Origin: Lachnotalea glycerini
GTDB lineage: Bacteria; Bacillota; Clostridia; Lachnospirales; Lachnospiraceae
DNA length: 64,000 nucleotides
NCBI RefSeq assembly: GCF_003201285.1
Contig: NZ_QICS01000002.1
Span: 496,001-560,000 of the forward strand
Reading direction: 5' to 3'
Made by a program: the position numbers and the translations under genes. Under the pieces are notes generated by a model. It saw nothing but the letters and a program-made list of their open reading frames with translations. It did not search any database and was not told where the DNA came from. Shown here one piece after another: positions 8,934-17,425 of this stretch. Positions within the stretch are counted from its first letter, which is position 1, and each line of letters starts with the position of its first letter.

Positions 8934-9230
8934 ATGAGAATTAAAGTAGTAAAAAAAGTTAGTGACGTAATAGCATTATTAGCACCTCTATGGGTCTATT
9001 TACTTTATAAATTGTATAAAATGTTGAATTTTAATCTTACAGTATATGTTTTACTTTGCGTTAGTCTTTTGGTTTTATGTGTGGGTGCGTTGATAGTATC
9101 GATTTTTATAGATAAAAAAAATATAAATGAGAAATCTATTTCAACAAGAAATAAAATCTATGTGTATAGTTCCATAGTGTTAGGTACAGTGATTTTTGCA
9201 ATAATATGTATAAATATTTTCTTAAAGTAA
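8934..9230 (+). CDS. Small membrane protein, possible immunity protein
   Basis: A 98-aa protein; the ATG at 8934 follows AAGGAGATAAGTAT. It has three hydrophobic segments (about 12-28, 33-56 and 74-96) with a short polar loop (KKNINEKSISTRNK). The family is not recognised. It follows precursor 2 just as the 189-aa membrane protein follows precursor 1, suggesting a dedicated immunity or accessory role (inference). Confidence 0.55.
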   Translation: MRIKVVKKVSDVIALLAPLWVYLLYKLYKMLNFNLTVYVLLCVSLLVLCVGALIVSIFIDKKNINEKSISTRNKIYVYSSIVLGTVIFAIICINIFLK

Positions 9231-9263
9231 AAAGATTTGTACTTAATTTTAGAGAGGGAAAAT

Positions 9264-9746
9264 ATGAAGAGAAAATTACAAGTTAATCATAGCAAAACAT
9301 TAAAATTGATAAATGTATTAGAAAAAGAACTAGAGAAATGTGATATAGAAAATTATGAAAATGAAGTTATAAAAATGGAAAACTATATTCGAACAAAAGG
9401 ATCTGTATCAATAGGACCATTAATTCAATATGTTAACGGCTCTGTAAATGAAAAAGGCAAGATTGAAGCAAAAATTAGTATATTACGACAGTCCAAAAAT
9501 TTTATAAATACAGTAGAACCTCCATATAAATTGAAATCTGTTCTACGTGTCGTAAATTGTCTATATGTAAGATTTATAGGAGAAGAGAGTAAAATAAAAT
9601 TTGCCTACGACAAAATTAACTTGACTGCCTTTGAAGAAGATATTCCACTAAAAGGGAATAGCTATACTATATTTGTTGACCAACAAGATGATCAAATAAT
9701 AGCAGATATATTCATGGAGAGAGCCGATAATGACGAAACAAATTAA
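9264..9746 (+). CDS. GyrI-like effector-binding domain protein without an obvious HTH
   Basis: A 160-aa soluble protein. ATG at 9264 follows AGAGAGGGAAAAT. The N-terminal third (about 1-45) is charged, probably coiled coil (LINVLEKELEKCDIENYENE). The rest resembles the effector-binding half of MerR/AraC-type multidrug regulators: SIGPLIQYVNG, then CLYVRFIGEESKIKFAYDKI, then PLKGNSYTIFVDQ and ADIFME. In BltR-like regulators this part follows a MerR-type HTH; here no HTH is visible. The gene overlaps the start of the HlyD gene by 17 bp, indicating coupled translation. It may sense a peptide or small ligand for the cluster. The assignment rests on remembered motif pattern only. Confidence 0.5.
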   Translation: MKRKLQVNHSKTLKLINVLEKELEKCDIENYENEVIKMENYIRTKGSVSIGPLIQYVNGSVNEKGKIEAKISILRQSKNFINTVEPPYKLKSVLRVVNCLYVRFIGEESKIKFAYDKINLTAFEEDIPLKGNSYTIFVDQQDDQIIADIFMERADNDETN

Positions 9747-10863
9747 AACCATGGAGCAGTTAAAGGACAGCCGATTGCTCTATGATAAAACAATACCGCC
9801 CTTTGGTTACATGATAATCCTAACCATAACCATATTATTAGTGGCAGTAACCATATGGAGCGTCAAGACTCCAAAGATATATATCATTAAATCGAGCGGA
9901 GTCGTGCAAAGTACGAATAAAAATTACGCTATGGCACCCTATACAGGTGAAATTGTTAGTATTAATATCAGCGAAGGTATGAATGTTGAAGAAGGCGATA
10001 TTTTATTTGAAATTAAGAGCGGGGACTTGGATTTGCAAGGCGAACAGCTAGAGGGACAAAAGGCAATCTATGAAACTCAGGTTGCACAATATCAAAAGTT
10101 AGTAAAAGCCATTAAAGATGACACTAATTATTTTGATCAATCTAATATAGAAGACAGTCTGTATTACAGCCAGTATGAGACTTATAAAAGTCAGGTAAAG
10201 CAAAACGAAGTGGATGCAGCTACCTACAAAAATTATGGGTATTCGGACGAACAAATCGAAGCAGAGCTTGTGAAAAATCAAAATAAAATCACAGAAATAT
10301 ATTATTCAGCTATTAAATCGGCTGAAGATTCCATTCTACAGAGTCAGGCACAATTAGATTCCATTATAGCGCAATTAGATGCCATTTTAACAGGTCAGGA
10401 GCAATACAGCATCAAAGCCAATACAACAGGCACTATACATATGCTAAGTGATTATAAAGAAGGCATGGTGGTACAGGCGACCCAAGCATTAGCCAGTATT
10501 TCATCCGAAAATGACGAATATATCATACAAGCGAACGTATCTGCAGATGATGCCGCAAGACTCAAGGTAGGAGATACGACAGACCTTGCAGTATCAGGGT
10601 TGACTCAGAGTGTTTATGGAACAATTTCAGGTAAGGTAACACAGATAGACAGTGATTTGTCAACGACTGAGAGTAGTAGTTCGGATGGTAGTTCAAGTAC
10701 TTATTTTAAAATTAAAATAGAACCAGATTATACTTATCTAATAAGTAAATCAGGTGATAAGGTGAATCTGGGCAATGGTATGGTTGTTGAAGCGAGAATC
10801 CAATATGATAAGATCACCTATTTTAATTATGTTTTAGAGGGACTTGGAGTATTAACAAGATAA
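9730..10863 (+). CDS. HlyD-family membrane fusion/adaptor protein
   Basis: A 377-aa bacteriocin-secretion accessory protein. The ATG at 9730 overlaps the preceding gene and has GGAGAG upstream. A short cytoplasmic N-terminus (MEQLKDSRLLYDKTIPPFG) is followed by one membrane span (about 26-45), a lipoyl-like half motif (APYTGEIVSINISEGMNVEEGD), a coiled-coil hairpin (about 100-220), and a second half motif (SIKANTTGTIHMLSDYKEG). A beta-barrel domain comes last. In Gram-positive peptide exporters such proteins work with the PCAT transporter, so the partner is probably the protein encoded at 4498. A broken copy of its first 75 codons lies at 14000. Confidence 0.9.
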   Translation: MTKQIKTMEQLKDSRLLYDKTIPPFGYMIILTITILLVAVTIWSVKTPKIYIIKSSGVVQSTNKNYAMAPYTGEIVSINISEGMNVEEGDILFEIKSGDLDLQGEQLEGQKAIYETQVAQYQKLVKAIKDDTNYFDQSNIEDSLYYSQYETYKSQVKQNEVDAATYKNYGYSDEQIEAELVKNQNKITEIYYSAIKSAEDSILQSQAQLDSIIAQLDAILTGQEQYSIKANTTGTIHMLSDYKEGMVVQATQALASISSENDEYIIQANVSADDAARLKVGDTTDLAVSGLTQSVYGTISGKVTQIDSDLSTTESSSSDGSSSTYFKIKIEPDYTYLISKSGDKVNLGNGMVVEARIQYDKITYFNYVLEGLGVLTR

Positions 10864-10927
10864 ATTTGAAAGAGCATTACAAGTAAGTATAAATGATAAA
10901 AATTACGATTAGTGATGGGTTAAGGGA

Positions 10928-13063
10928 ATGAAAAAGTTAAATATAATTGTATTAATTATTTTATTAGTTTTTAGTTGTAAAAGTACTGGTTACGCTTCGA
11001 AAATAGGTTTAGAAAGAAATATTAATTACAGTAAGAGTTCGACTAAAACAGTTACAATAAAAAAGGTAGCGTCTGACACATTAGTAAAAACAAAAAATAA
11101 TCTTCTAAATAATGTAACAACATCTCAATTAGAAAATAACCAAAAAACAATTGAAATTGATAGCAACCAAACCACAATCAGTGCAACTGAAATTGATATG
11201 GGAGATTATCAAGAGGAAATGATAGTAGGAGAAAAGCAACTTCTGACCATTACCGTTTTACCAACTGATACGACCGATCAAACAATCACCTATCAATCCA
11301 GTAACGAAAGTGTTGCAACCATTAATGGATTGGGGCGAATCACTGCAATTTCAGAAGGAACAACTCAAATATCTGGGTCGTGTGGTTCTGTTCAAAATAG
11401 CTTTCAATTGACCGTTAAGCAGTCGAATGATGTAGAAGTAACCGATATTGAAGTTGGTAATTATGAAACAGGAATGAAAGTAGGAGAGACACAGACAATT
11501 TCTACCAACGTATTACCTTCTGATGCAACTGACACGACTGTAACGTATCAGTCAAGCAATTCCAATATCGCTTCGATACGTTCAACTGGTGAAATTACGG
11601 CGATTGCCAAAGGGACGGTTACTATTACAGTGAGTGCAGGAACAATTTCAAAAGAGATACAAATTACTGTGAATGAAGAGGAAACGATTACAGCTACCGA
11701 AATTGATTTAGGAGATTATCAGGAAAGTATGGCAGTAGGAGAAAAACAATTGCTTTCTGGCACCGTATTACCTACTGATACTACAGACCAAACACTTACT
11801 TATCAAACCAGTAACGAAAAAGTAGCAACGATCAATGAAATGGGAAGAATTACAGCCATTTCGGTAGGAACAGCAAAAATAACAGTGATGTGTGGTGAAA
11901 CGAAAAACAGTTTTCAATTAACGGTAAAAAAAACAAATGATACCGCAGTAACTGACATAGAGATTGGTAATTATGAAACTGAAATGTATGTGGACAAGAC
12001 ACAGACACTTTCAGCTACAGTAAAACCATCCGATGCAACCGATTCTACCTTAACGTATTCCTCTAGTAACACAGAGGTAGCGACTGTATTATCATCTGGT
12101 GAAGTAAAGGGAGTAGGAAAAGGAACGGTTACTATAACAGTTCAAGCAGGTGATATTTCAAAAGATGTTAATATTATCGTTAAAGTACAAACTACTAAAA
12201 TAGATGTTAATAAAAATTATGTAATACTAAAACCGAAAGATGAATTTAAGTTAACATCAAGTGCATTACCTAGTGATGCAGATCAAGCAATGACTTATGA
12301 GTCAACCGATAAAGAAATCGCGACCGTAACAGCAAATGGAACGATAAATGCAAAAAGTATAGGAACTACCTCAATACTTGTATCAAACGGAGATTTAAGT
12401 GCCGCTGTGACAGTCATTGTAAACGAAAGCGGAGAAGCCGATCAAGACACAATAGACAAGGCGATTGCAGAAGTATCGAGTACAAAGGTTGTAAATTTAA
12501 GTGAAAATGAATCCGTTATTATAGATCAATTAAGAGATGAAAACAATTCTGATGAAATAGTAATAGATGTAAAAGATTATAAAATAATTAGCAAAAATAT
12601 TATAAAAGCATTATATGAAACAGAAAAAACAATACATATTTTAGGTGAAGGTTATACTTTAACCATAAAAGGAACAGACATTGTCAATTACGAAAATGAA
12701 TTAAATACAGAAATCAATTTTGAAAAAGAGAATGGTAAGCTTGCATTTTTAATAAATGATGGAAATAACCTACCTGGGTTAATTACTTTAGAATTAGATG
12801 ATGGGGGTTATCATTACTTATATATATATAACGAAACTAAAAATAAATATCAGAAGTTAAAAGCAGATGATTTATCTAATATCAGTTTGGATACCGCAGG
12901 TAAATATATGTTAACGAAAGATAAGCTAAGTAATATTTCCATTAGTGTAGTGGTAATCATACTGGTTGTCGTAATTTTACTTGGTTTAGTGATTGCATAT
13001 ATTGCAATTAAAAAGCAGTATTGGTTTTGGCAATGCGATTTAGGTATTATATTAGTAGTTTAG
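10928..13063 (+). CDS. Surface protein with five Ig-like Big2 repeats and C-terminal membrane anchor
   Basis: A 711-aa exported protein. The N-terminus is a signal peptide (KKLNIIVLIILLVF); SC at about 17-18 is only a weak lipobox. Five bacterial Ig-like repeats of about 80 aa follow (about 83-500), with the Big2 pattern of TDI..G..., VLPTDTTDQ, YQSSNESVATIN, G.ITAI..GT..I. Repeats 1 and 3 are close to each other and repeats 2 and 4 are close to each other (A-B-A-B), with a diverged fifth, so a two-domain unit was duplicated. A non-repetitive domain (about 505-660) precedes a transmembrane segment (about 675-700). It follows the HlyD gene by 64 bp with a weak RBS. Role unknown; it could support export or anchor the machinery at the surface. 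Confidence 0.75.
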   Translation: MKKLNIIVLIILLVFSCKSTGYASKIGLERNINYSKSSTKTVTIKKVASDTLVKTKNNLLNNVTTSQLENNQKTIEIDSNQTTISATEIDMGDYQEEMIVGEKQLLTITVLPTDTTDQTITYQSSNESVATINGLGRITAISEGTTQISGSCGSVQNSFQLTVKQSNDVEVTDIEVGNYETGMKVGETQTISTNVLPSDATDTTVTYQSSNSNIASIRSTGEITAIAKGTVTITVSAGTISKEIQITVNEEETITATEIDLGDYQESMAVGEKQLLSGTVLPTDTTDQTLTYQTSNEKVATINEMGRITAISVGTAKITVMCGETKNSFQLTVKKTNDTAVTDIEIGNYETEMYVDKTQTLSATVKPSDATDSTLTYSSSNTEVATVLSSGEVKGVGKGTVTITVQAGDISKDVNIIVKVQTTKIDVNKNYVILKPKDEFKLTSSALPSDADQAMTYESTDKEIATVTANGTINAKSIGTTSILVSNGDLSAAVTVIVNESGEADQDTIDKAIAEVSSTKVVNLSENESVIIDQLRDENNSDEIVIDVKDYKIISKNIIKALYETEKTIHILGEGYTLTIKGTDIVNYENELNTEINFEKENGKLAFLINDGNNLPGLITLELDDGGYHYLYIYNETKNKYQKLKADDLSNISLDTAGKYMLTKDKLSNISISVVVIILVVVILLGLVIAYIAIKKQYWFWQCDLGIILVV

Positions 13064-13134
13064 AAGAAACAGTACTATATTTTTGTATAGTAAAATATGC
13101 TTTATAAATAAAAATAGAGAGGTTGTAGATAAGT

Positions 13135-13296
13135 ATGAAAAGACAAAAGAGATTATGGTTTTTAGCGAGCATTGTTGTTATGTACTTTGCATTATGGATT
13201 GTAATGAAATTAGATTATAAATGGTATGGAATTATAATAGCAATTATTATTAATTCTATATTTTGGGTTATTTATGAATCTAAAAAAGAAAAATAA
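13135..13296 (+). CDS. 53-aa two-span membrane peptide
   Basis: A short gene, ATG at 13135, preceded by AGAGAGGTTG (spacing somewhat long). The peptide starts MKRQKRLWFL and has two hydrophobic spans (about 7-24 and 30-47) separated by KLDYKW, then a basic tail ESKKEK. Small two-span peptides with charged ends are common as bacteriocin immunity proteins, which would suit this location, but no family is recognised. Confidence 0.5.
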   Translation: MKRQKRLWFLASIVVMYFALWIVMKLDYKWYGIIIAIIINSIFWVIYESKKEK

Positions 13297-13551
13297 TATA
13301 TTAAACAAAAACTGTGTACAACTTTACTTGGATTATAAATTTATACAAGATCGAGGACGTAAAATTATGTAATAACGTGAGGGCATAAGGGCATGGAGTG
13401 GAAAAATATATTTTTTTAAGGCAAAGTTGAATTTAACCTTAAAAGAAAGGATAGAATAGAATTATTTGTATATACTCATTAAAATTGAACTGAAAGTAAA
13501 AAATAAATAAAAATACTTTATTTTATTTAATAGTTATATATAATAAAATTT

Positions 13552-13899
13552 ATGAGAATAGACAATAAATATGTTTTTAATATGAAAAATAATTTATGCA
13601 AATTAATATATCATTTATTATTGTATGAATATTATTATGAAAGTAAAAACATGTTGCGTATATATAATTGGTTGAATGACTTAATAATCAATAACTTTAA
13701 TAAAAATAGTATAATTTATAGTTATGTTAAAAAATATCAGGATAATATATTAGAATTAATAAAACCACAAAGCGAATTAGAACGTAAAGAATGGAAATAC
13801 TATGGGACTATTAGTTTGTTTAAGTATATTAATTGTAATTACTTGGATATGATCGAATTAATTGAAACTAATATTATGAATAAGTATAAAGAGACATAA
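13552..13899 (+). CDS. Hypothetical protein, doubtful
   Basis: An open frame of 115 codons in very AT-rich DNA, rich in Asn, Tyr and Lys, starting at an ATG without a convincing RBS. The predicted protein (start MRIDNKYVFN; later SELERKEWKYYG) is soluble with helical segments and could be the tail of a larger decayed gene. The 250 bp before it hold nothing recognisable. Directly after it, at 13937, GGAGGAAGT precedes an 11-codon mini-frame (MGKLKLKRVKY), also unexplained. Confidence 0.3.
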   Translation: MRIDNKYVFNMKNNLCKLIYHLLLYEYYYESKNMLRIYNWLNDLIINNFNKNSIIYSYVKKYQDNILELIKPQSELERKEWKYYGTISLFKYINCNYLDMIELIETNIMNKYKET

Positions 13900-13999
13900 T
13901 TAATCAATGTGTTTATAAAATCAAAATGGAGGAAGTATGGGAAAACTAAAATTAAAAAGAGTAAAATATTAAATTTTCAAATGTAATAAGTATGTTATA

Positions 14000-14226
14000 A
14001 TGAATAAACAAATCAAAGCAATGGAGCAGTTAAAGGACAGCCGTCTGCTCTATGATAAGAAAATACCGCCCTTTGGTTACATGATTATCATTACAATCAC
14101 GAAATTACTCATAGTAGTAACCATATGAAGTATTAAAACTCCAAAGATATATATTATAAAATCGAACGGAGTGGTGAAAATACGAATAAAAATTACGCTA
14201 TGGCACCCTATACAGGTGAAATTGTA
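14000..14226 (+). pseudogene. Truncated duplicate of the HlyD-family gene start
   Basis: The DNA matches 9730-9957 almost base for base in long runs (for example GGAGCAGTTAAAGGACAGCC and ATTACGCTATGGCACCCTAT), with the same start ATG (14000). A TGG to TGA change (ATATGAAGT) gives an in-frame stop and a small deletion (GTGGTGAAAATACG versus GTCGTGCAAAGTACG) shifts the frame. Similarity ends abruptly after GGTGAAATTGT. It is a dead remnant of a second adaptor gene and evidence for a second, lost export module. Confidence 0.9.
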
Positions 14227-14258
14227 ATATATATGGATGATAAAAAAGGGTATATAGC

Positions 14259-14289
14259 ATAAGTATAATAAATGGCACTTATTTTTTTG
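14259..14289 (+). terminator. Weak candidate terminator upstream of the GDPD gene
   Basis: ATAAGT and ACTTAT form a 6-bp inverted repeat around AATAAATGGC and run into TTTTTTTG. The stem is short and AT-rich, so efficiency is doubtful. Confidence 0.35.
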
Positions 14290-14327
14290 TTAATGACTAA
14301 TTTATGAATAAAGAAAGAGGCGATGAT

Positions 14328-15059
14328 ATGACAACAAAGGTATGGGCACACAGAGGAGCAAGCGGCTATGCTCCTGAAAATACATTAAGGGCATTTGAGG
14401 TAGCAATAGAGCAAAAGGCTGATGGTGTGGAACTCGACATACAATTAACAAAAGACGGCAAAGTCATAGTAATTCATGATGAAAAGCTAAATCGTGTGAC
14501 AAATGGAAAAGGTTTTGTAAAGAACTACACGTTGCAAGAATTAAAAAAACTTCATTGTAAGAATGTGTTTACAGAGGAGCAAAATATAACACTTCCGACG
14601 CTTGATGAAGTATTTGAATTAATAGAACCAACTGACTTAACGATTAATATAGAACTGAAGACGGGAGTTTTTCAATACCCTGGTATTGAGGAGAAAGCAT
14701 TTCAAACTGTCAAGAAGTGGAACATGCAAGACAGAGTGATTTACTCCTCTTTTTATCATCCAAGCATTTTAATAATAAAGGAGATGGATAGTCAGGCTAG
14801 AGTAGGGCTATTATATTCAGATGGCTTTCTGGATGTAGCGGAATATGCGAACCGACTCGGTATCAAAGCCTTACATCCCCCAATATGGAGAGCAATTGAT
14901 AAAAATTTCGTAAAGCAATGTAAGGACTATGGTATTGCTTTGCATGTATGGTATGCAGATGAAGAAGAGCACATGAAATATTTAGTAGATAATAAAATAG
15001 AAGCAATCATTACAAACTATCCGGATAGAGCAAGAAACATAATAGCTTCAGGCTGTTAA
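14328..15059 (+). CDS. Glycerophosphodiester phosphodiesterase
   Basis: A cytoplasmic enzyme that hydrolyses glycerophosphodiesters to glycerol 3-phosphate and an alcohol. I prefer ATG 14328 over the in-frame ATG at 14304 because AAAGAGG sits at good distance from it. The 243-aa protein has the GDPD signature AHRGASGYAPENT at the N-terminus, ELDIQLTKDGKVIVIHDE with the second catalytic His, then INIELKTG and the C-terminal LHVWYADEEEHM. No signal peptide or extra domain is present, so it is the short UgpQ-like form. It stands alone between the bacteriocin locus and splB. Confidence 0.93.
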   Translation: MTTKVWAHRGASGYAPENTLRAFEVAIEQKADGVELDIQLTKDGKVIVIHDEKLNRVTNGKGFVKNYTLQELKKLHCKNVFTEEQNITLPTLDEVFELIEPTDLTINIELKTGVFQYPGIEEKAFQTVKKWNMQDRVIYSSFYHPSILIIKEMDSQARVGLLYSDGFLDVAEYANRLGIKALHPPIWRAIDKNFVKQCKDYGIALHVWYADEEEHMKYLVDNKIEAIITNYPDRARNIIASGC

Positions 15060-15126
15060 GATAAGGTATAAACTTTTCCATTTTGCAGAAACTATAATTA
15101 ATAGAAAAGTAAAGGAAAAGTGACTT

Positions 15127-16122
15127 ATGCAGCCAGCAAGAATTTATTATGAAACAGATGTATTAAATTATGAATTAGGGAAAGAGCTTTATCAAAAATA
15201 TCAGTCAATAGAGTGGATTGAAATTGATAGTCATAACAATATAGAAGAGCTTCGTGCAAAAGAAAATAAAGAATTTGTCAGCATGAAAAAGTTATTTATT
15301 CTGGGTGTTCGGAAAACACACAAATACACAGAAAATCATAAGGTATCGGATTATCTTGTGCCTTATACAAGCTCTGGGTGCAGTGCAATGTGTTTATATT
15401 GCTATCTAGTTTGCAATTACAATAAATGTTCCTATCTTCGATTGTTTGTGAATAGGGAACAAATGCTTGACAGACTGGTTCGTTTTTCAAATAAAAGTGA
15501 AAGAGCACTGACCTTTGAAATCGGCAGTAACAGCGATTTGATATTGGAAAATACATTGACCGGTAATTTGGTGTGGACCATTGAGAATTTTATTAGAGAT
15601 GGGAAAGGAAATCTGACTTTTCCAACCAAATTTAGTATGGTTGATCCATTGCTTTCCTTAGATCATAAGAAAAGAGTAGTTTTTCGTATGTCACTTAATC
15701 CAACTTATATGATTCAAAATATCGAGCTTGGGACAGCTTCTCTTTGGAGTCGAATAGAAGCAGTAAATAAAATGGTTGATGCACAGTACAAGGTAGGAAT
15801 TTTATTAGCACCAATTATTTTGGTGGATAATTGGAAAGTGCTGTATTCTCAATTATTAGATATACTCAATGACTTATTGTCAAAGAAAATGAAAGATCAA
15901 ATGTTTTTTGAGATTATTTTTATGACTTATAGCTTTGTTCACAGAAAAATTAATAACGATGCTTTCCCAGAAGCAATTGAACTTTACAATAAGGAGTATA
16001 TGACTGGAAGAGGTATGGGTAAATATTGCTATAAATCGGAATTAAGAAGAGAAGGAGAAGCATTTTTACAGGAAGAAATAGAAAAAAGATTTGGAAAAAA
16101 TAAAATTTTATATTTTAGTTAA
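15127..16122 (+). CDS. splB: Spore photoproduct lyase (radical SAM DNA repair enzyme)
   Basis: Repairs the thymine dimer (spore photoproduct) formed in UV-irradiated spores, by direct reversal using a 4Fe-4S cluster and SAM. The 331-aa length fits the family. The radical SAM motif is Cys85-x3-Cys89-x2-Cys92 (GCSAMCLYCYL), with Tyr91 and Tyr93 placed like the two tyrosines implicated in radical transfer in Bacillus. The region FEIGSNSDLILENTLTG corresponds to the Bacillus segment FEAACTSD, whose Cys (Cys141) is the accepted hydrogen donor; here it is Ser134. Extra cysteines at 96 and 101 lie close to the cluster. Presence of the gene indicates an endospore former. No operon partners; 68 bp separate it from the preceding gene. 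Confidence 0.88.
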   Translation: MQPARIYYETDVLNYELGKELYQKYQSIEWIEIDSHNNIEELRAKENKEFVSMKKLFILGVRKTHKYTENHKVSDYLVPYTSSGCSAMCLYCYLVCNYNKCSYLRLFVNREQMLDRLVRFSNKSERALTFEIGSNSDLILENTLTGNLVWTIENFIRDGKGNLTFPTKFSMVDPLLSLDHKKRVVFRMSLNPTYMIQNIELGTASLWSRIEAVNKMVDAQYKVGILLAPIILVDNWKVLYSQLLDILNDLLSKKMKDQMFFEIIFMTYSFVHRKINNDAFPEAIELYNKEYMTGRGMGKYCYKSELRREGEAFLQEEIEKRFGKNKILYFS

Positions 16123-16206
16123 TGACCAGTCGAATATAAAAAGGTAGCATACATTTTAATAGAAGAGATAACATCGATAATTTAAATACAAAACAGATAG
16201 TATTTA

Positions 16207-16235
16207 TTGACACAAGGACAAAATAGTGTTAGAAT
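16207..16235 (+). promoter_or_regulatory. Sigma-A promoter of glcT
   Basis: TTGACA at 16207-16212, 17-bp spacer, TAGAAT at 16230-16235. Transcription would start near 16242, just before the RAT element. Confidence 0.8.
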
Positions 16236-16250
16236 AATTGTGGTTAAATA

Positions 16251-16279
16251 GGATTGTGACTGGTTATGCAGGCAAGACC
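16251..16279 (+). promoter_or_regulatory. RAT antiterminator site upstream of glcT
   Basis: The sequence GGATTGTGACTG...GCAGGCAAGACC matches the ribonucleic antiterminator consensus bound by the CAT domain of BglG/LicT/GlcT proteins. Its last bases overlap the ascending arm of the terminator that follows, which is how the switch works. Confidence 0.9.
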
Positions 16280-16319
16280 AACTTGTGGATAGGAGTTTAT
16301 CCGGAAGCTGGTTTTTTTT
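16277..16319 (+). terminator. Conditional terminator in the glcT leader
   Basis: ACCAACTT pairs (one mismatch) with AAGCTGGT, an inner stem GGATA/TATCC reinforces it, and eight Ts follow. Overlap with the RAT site makes it antitermination-controlled. Confidence 0.85.
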
Positions 16320-16416
16320 GATTATAGGAAAATTATGAAATTATTAAAATTTCTGCACATCAAATGCCTGATTGTTTCCATGTCCTATACTTTAGATGTG
16401 AGAGGAAAAAGGGGAA

Positions 16417-17253
16417 ATGTATCTAATTACGAAAGTAATTAATAATAATATAGTTTGTTCTCAGGATATGGATGGAAAAGAAATTATAGTAAGAGGTTTG
16501 GGAATCGGGTTTGGAACAAAGGTAAATGAAGAAATACAGGAAGCTAAAATAGAAAAAATTTACAAAATTGAGAATTCTAAGACTTCTAATAAACTGCTGA
16601 GCCTATTACAGGATATTCCAATTGAACACATACAGACTTCAACGGATATTATTGATTATGCAAAGCAAAGCTTGAATAAAAAATTAAATGATAATATTTA
16701 TCTTACTTTAACGGATCATATTAGCTTTGCGATTGAAAGAAAACGAAAGAATCTGGAATATCATAATGCATTGCTATGGGAAATTAAAAAGTTCTATCCC
16801 GTGGAATACAGTGTTGGGCTGAAAGCATTGGATATTATTAGTGATAAGCTAGGTATTCGTTTATCTGATGATGAAGCAGGCTTCATTACCTTGCACATTG
16901 TAAATGCAGAACTGGATACGAATATGAGTAGTATGTTTCAAATTACAGAATTAATCAAACAAATTATTCAGATAGTAAAGAATTATTATAAGTTGGAATT
17001 GGATGATTCATCTTTGTACTATGAAAGATTTATTACTCACTTAAAATTTTTTGGACAAAGACTTTTCTCTGATAAGGTACCACAGGGTGATGATACTACC
17101 TTTCAGAATATAGTCAAAAGCCGTTATCCAAAAGATTATCAATGTGCAATCTTAATTGGTCAGTATGTGTTAGAAAACTATAAGAAAAAAGTTACGGAAG
17201 AAGAATTAATATTTTTGACTATTCATCTACGAAGAATCAGTATGGTGGATTGA
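16417..17253 (+). CDS. glcT: BglG/LicT-family transcriptional antiterminator (GlcT-like)
   Basis: An RNA-binding antiterminator controlled by PTS phosphorylation. The 278-aa protein has an N-terminal CAT RNA-binding domain (about 1-58; VIKVINNN-like start, VRGLGIGFG), followed by two PRD domains: PRD1 (about 65-170) with His in LTDHISFAIER and ITLHIVNAEL, and PRD2 (about 172-278) with RFITHLKFFGQRL and LTIHLRR. ATG 16417 is preceded by AAAAAGGGGAA. The gene sits directly before ptsG, and both genes have a RAT-terminator leader, so the protein likely activates its own expression as well as the transporter. When glucose is absent, EIIB would phosphorylate and inactivate it (known for the family). 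Confidence 0.93.
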   Translation: MYLITKVINNNIVCSQDMDGKEIIVRGLGIGFGTKVNEEIQEAKIEKIYKIENSKTSNKLLSLLQDIPIEHIQTSTDIIDYAKQSLNKKLNDNIYLTLTDHISFAIERKRKNLEYHNALLWEIKKFYPVEYSVGLKALDIISDKLGIRLSDDEAGFITLHIVNAELDTNMSSMFQITELIKQIIQIVKNYYKLELDDSSLYYERFITHLKFFGQRLFSDKVPQGDDTTFQNIVKSRYPKDYQCAILIGQYVLENYKKKVTEEELIFLTIHLRRISMVD

Positions 17254-17285
17254 AAATGTTCTGAAAAATTAAAGATTGCTATTCG

Positions 17286-17314
17286 GGATTGTGACTGATT
17301 ATGCAGGCAAGACC
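17286..17314 (+). promoter_or_regulatory. RAT antiterminator site upstream of ptsG
   Basis: GGATTGTGACTG...GCAGGCAAGACC, differing from the glcT copy at a single base (GATT versus GGTT). It lies 32 bp after glcT. Confidence 0.9.
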
Positions 17315-17388
17315 TGAAGAAAATTAAAATGTATGGAAAAGCTTTAGTGAGAGATTCCGTCATATTATATTTTCTTTGGGTCTTTTTA
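17309..17388 (+). terminator. Conditional terminator in the ptsG leader
   Basis: AAGACCTGAAGAAAAT at 17309-17324 pairs with ATTTTCTTTGGGTCTT at 17369-17384 (two mismatches), followed by TTTT. The 5' arm overlaps the RAT site at 17286-17314. Confidence 0.8.
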
Positions 17389-17425
17389 TATATATAAATA
17401 ATTTTATAAGGAGATTAGTAAGAAA

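Noticed and set aside
11160-12430. CRISPR-like or tandem DNA repeat
   Set aside because: The repeats are in-frame protein (Big2) repeats of about 250 bp with normal divergence, not short direct repeats with spacers.
14000-14226. Second functional HlyD gene
   Set aside because: It has an in-frame stop and a frameshift and ends abruptly.
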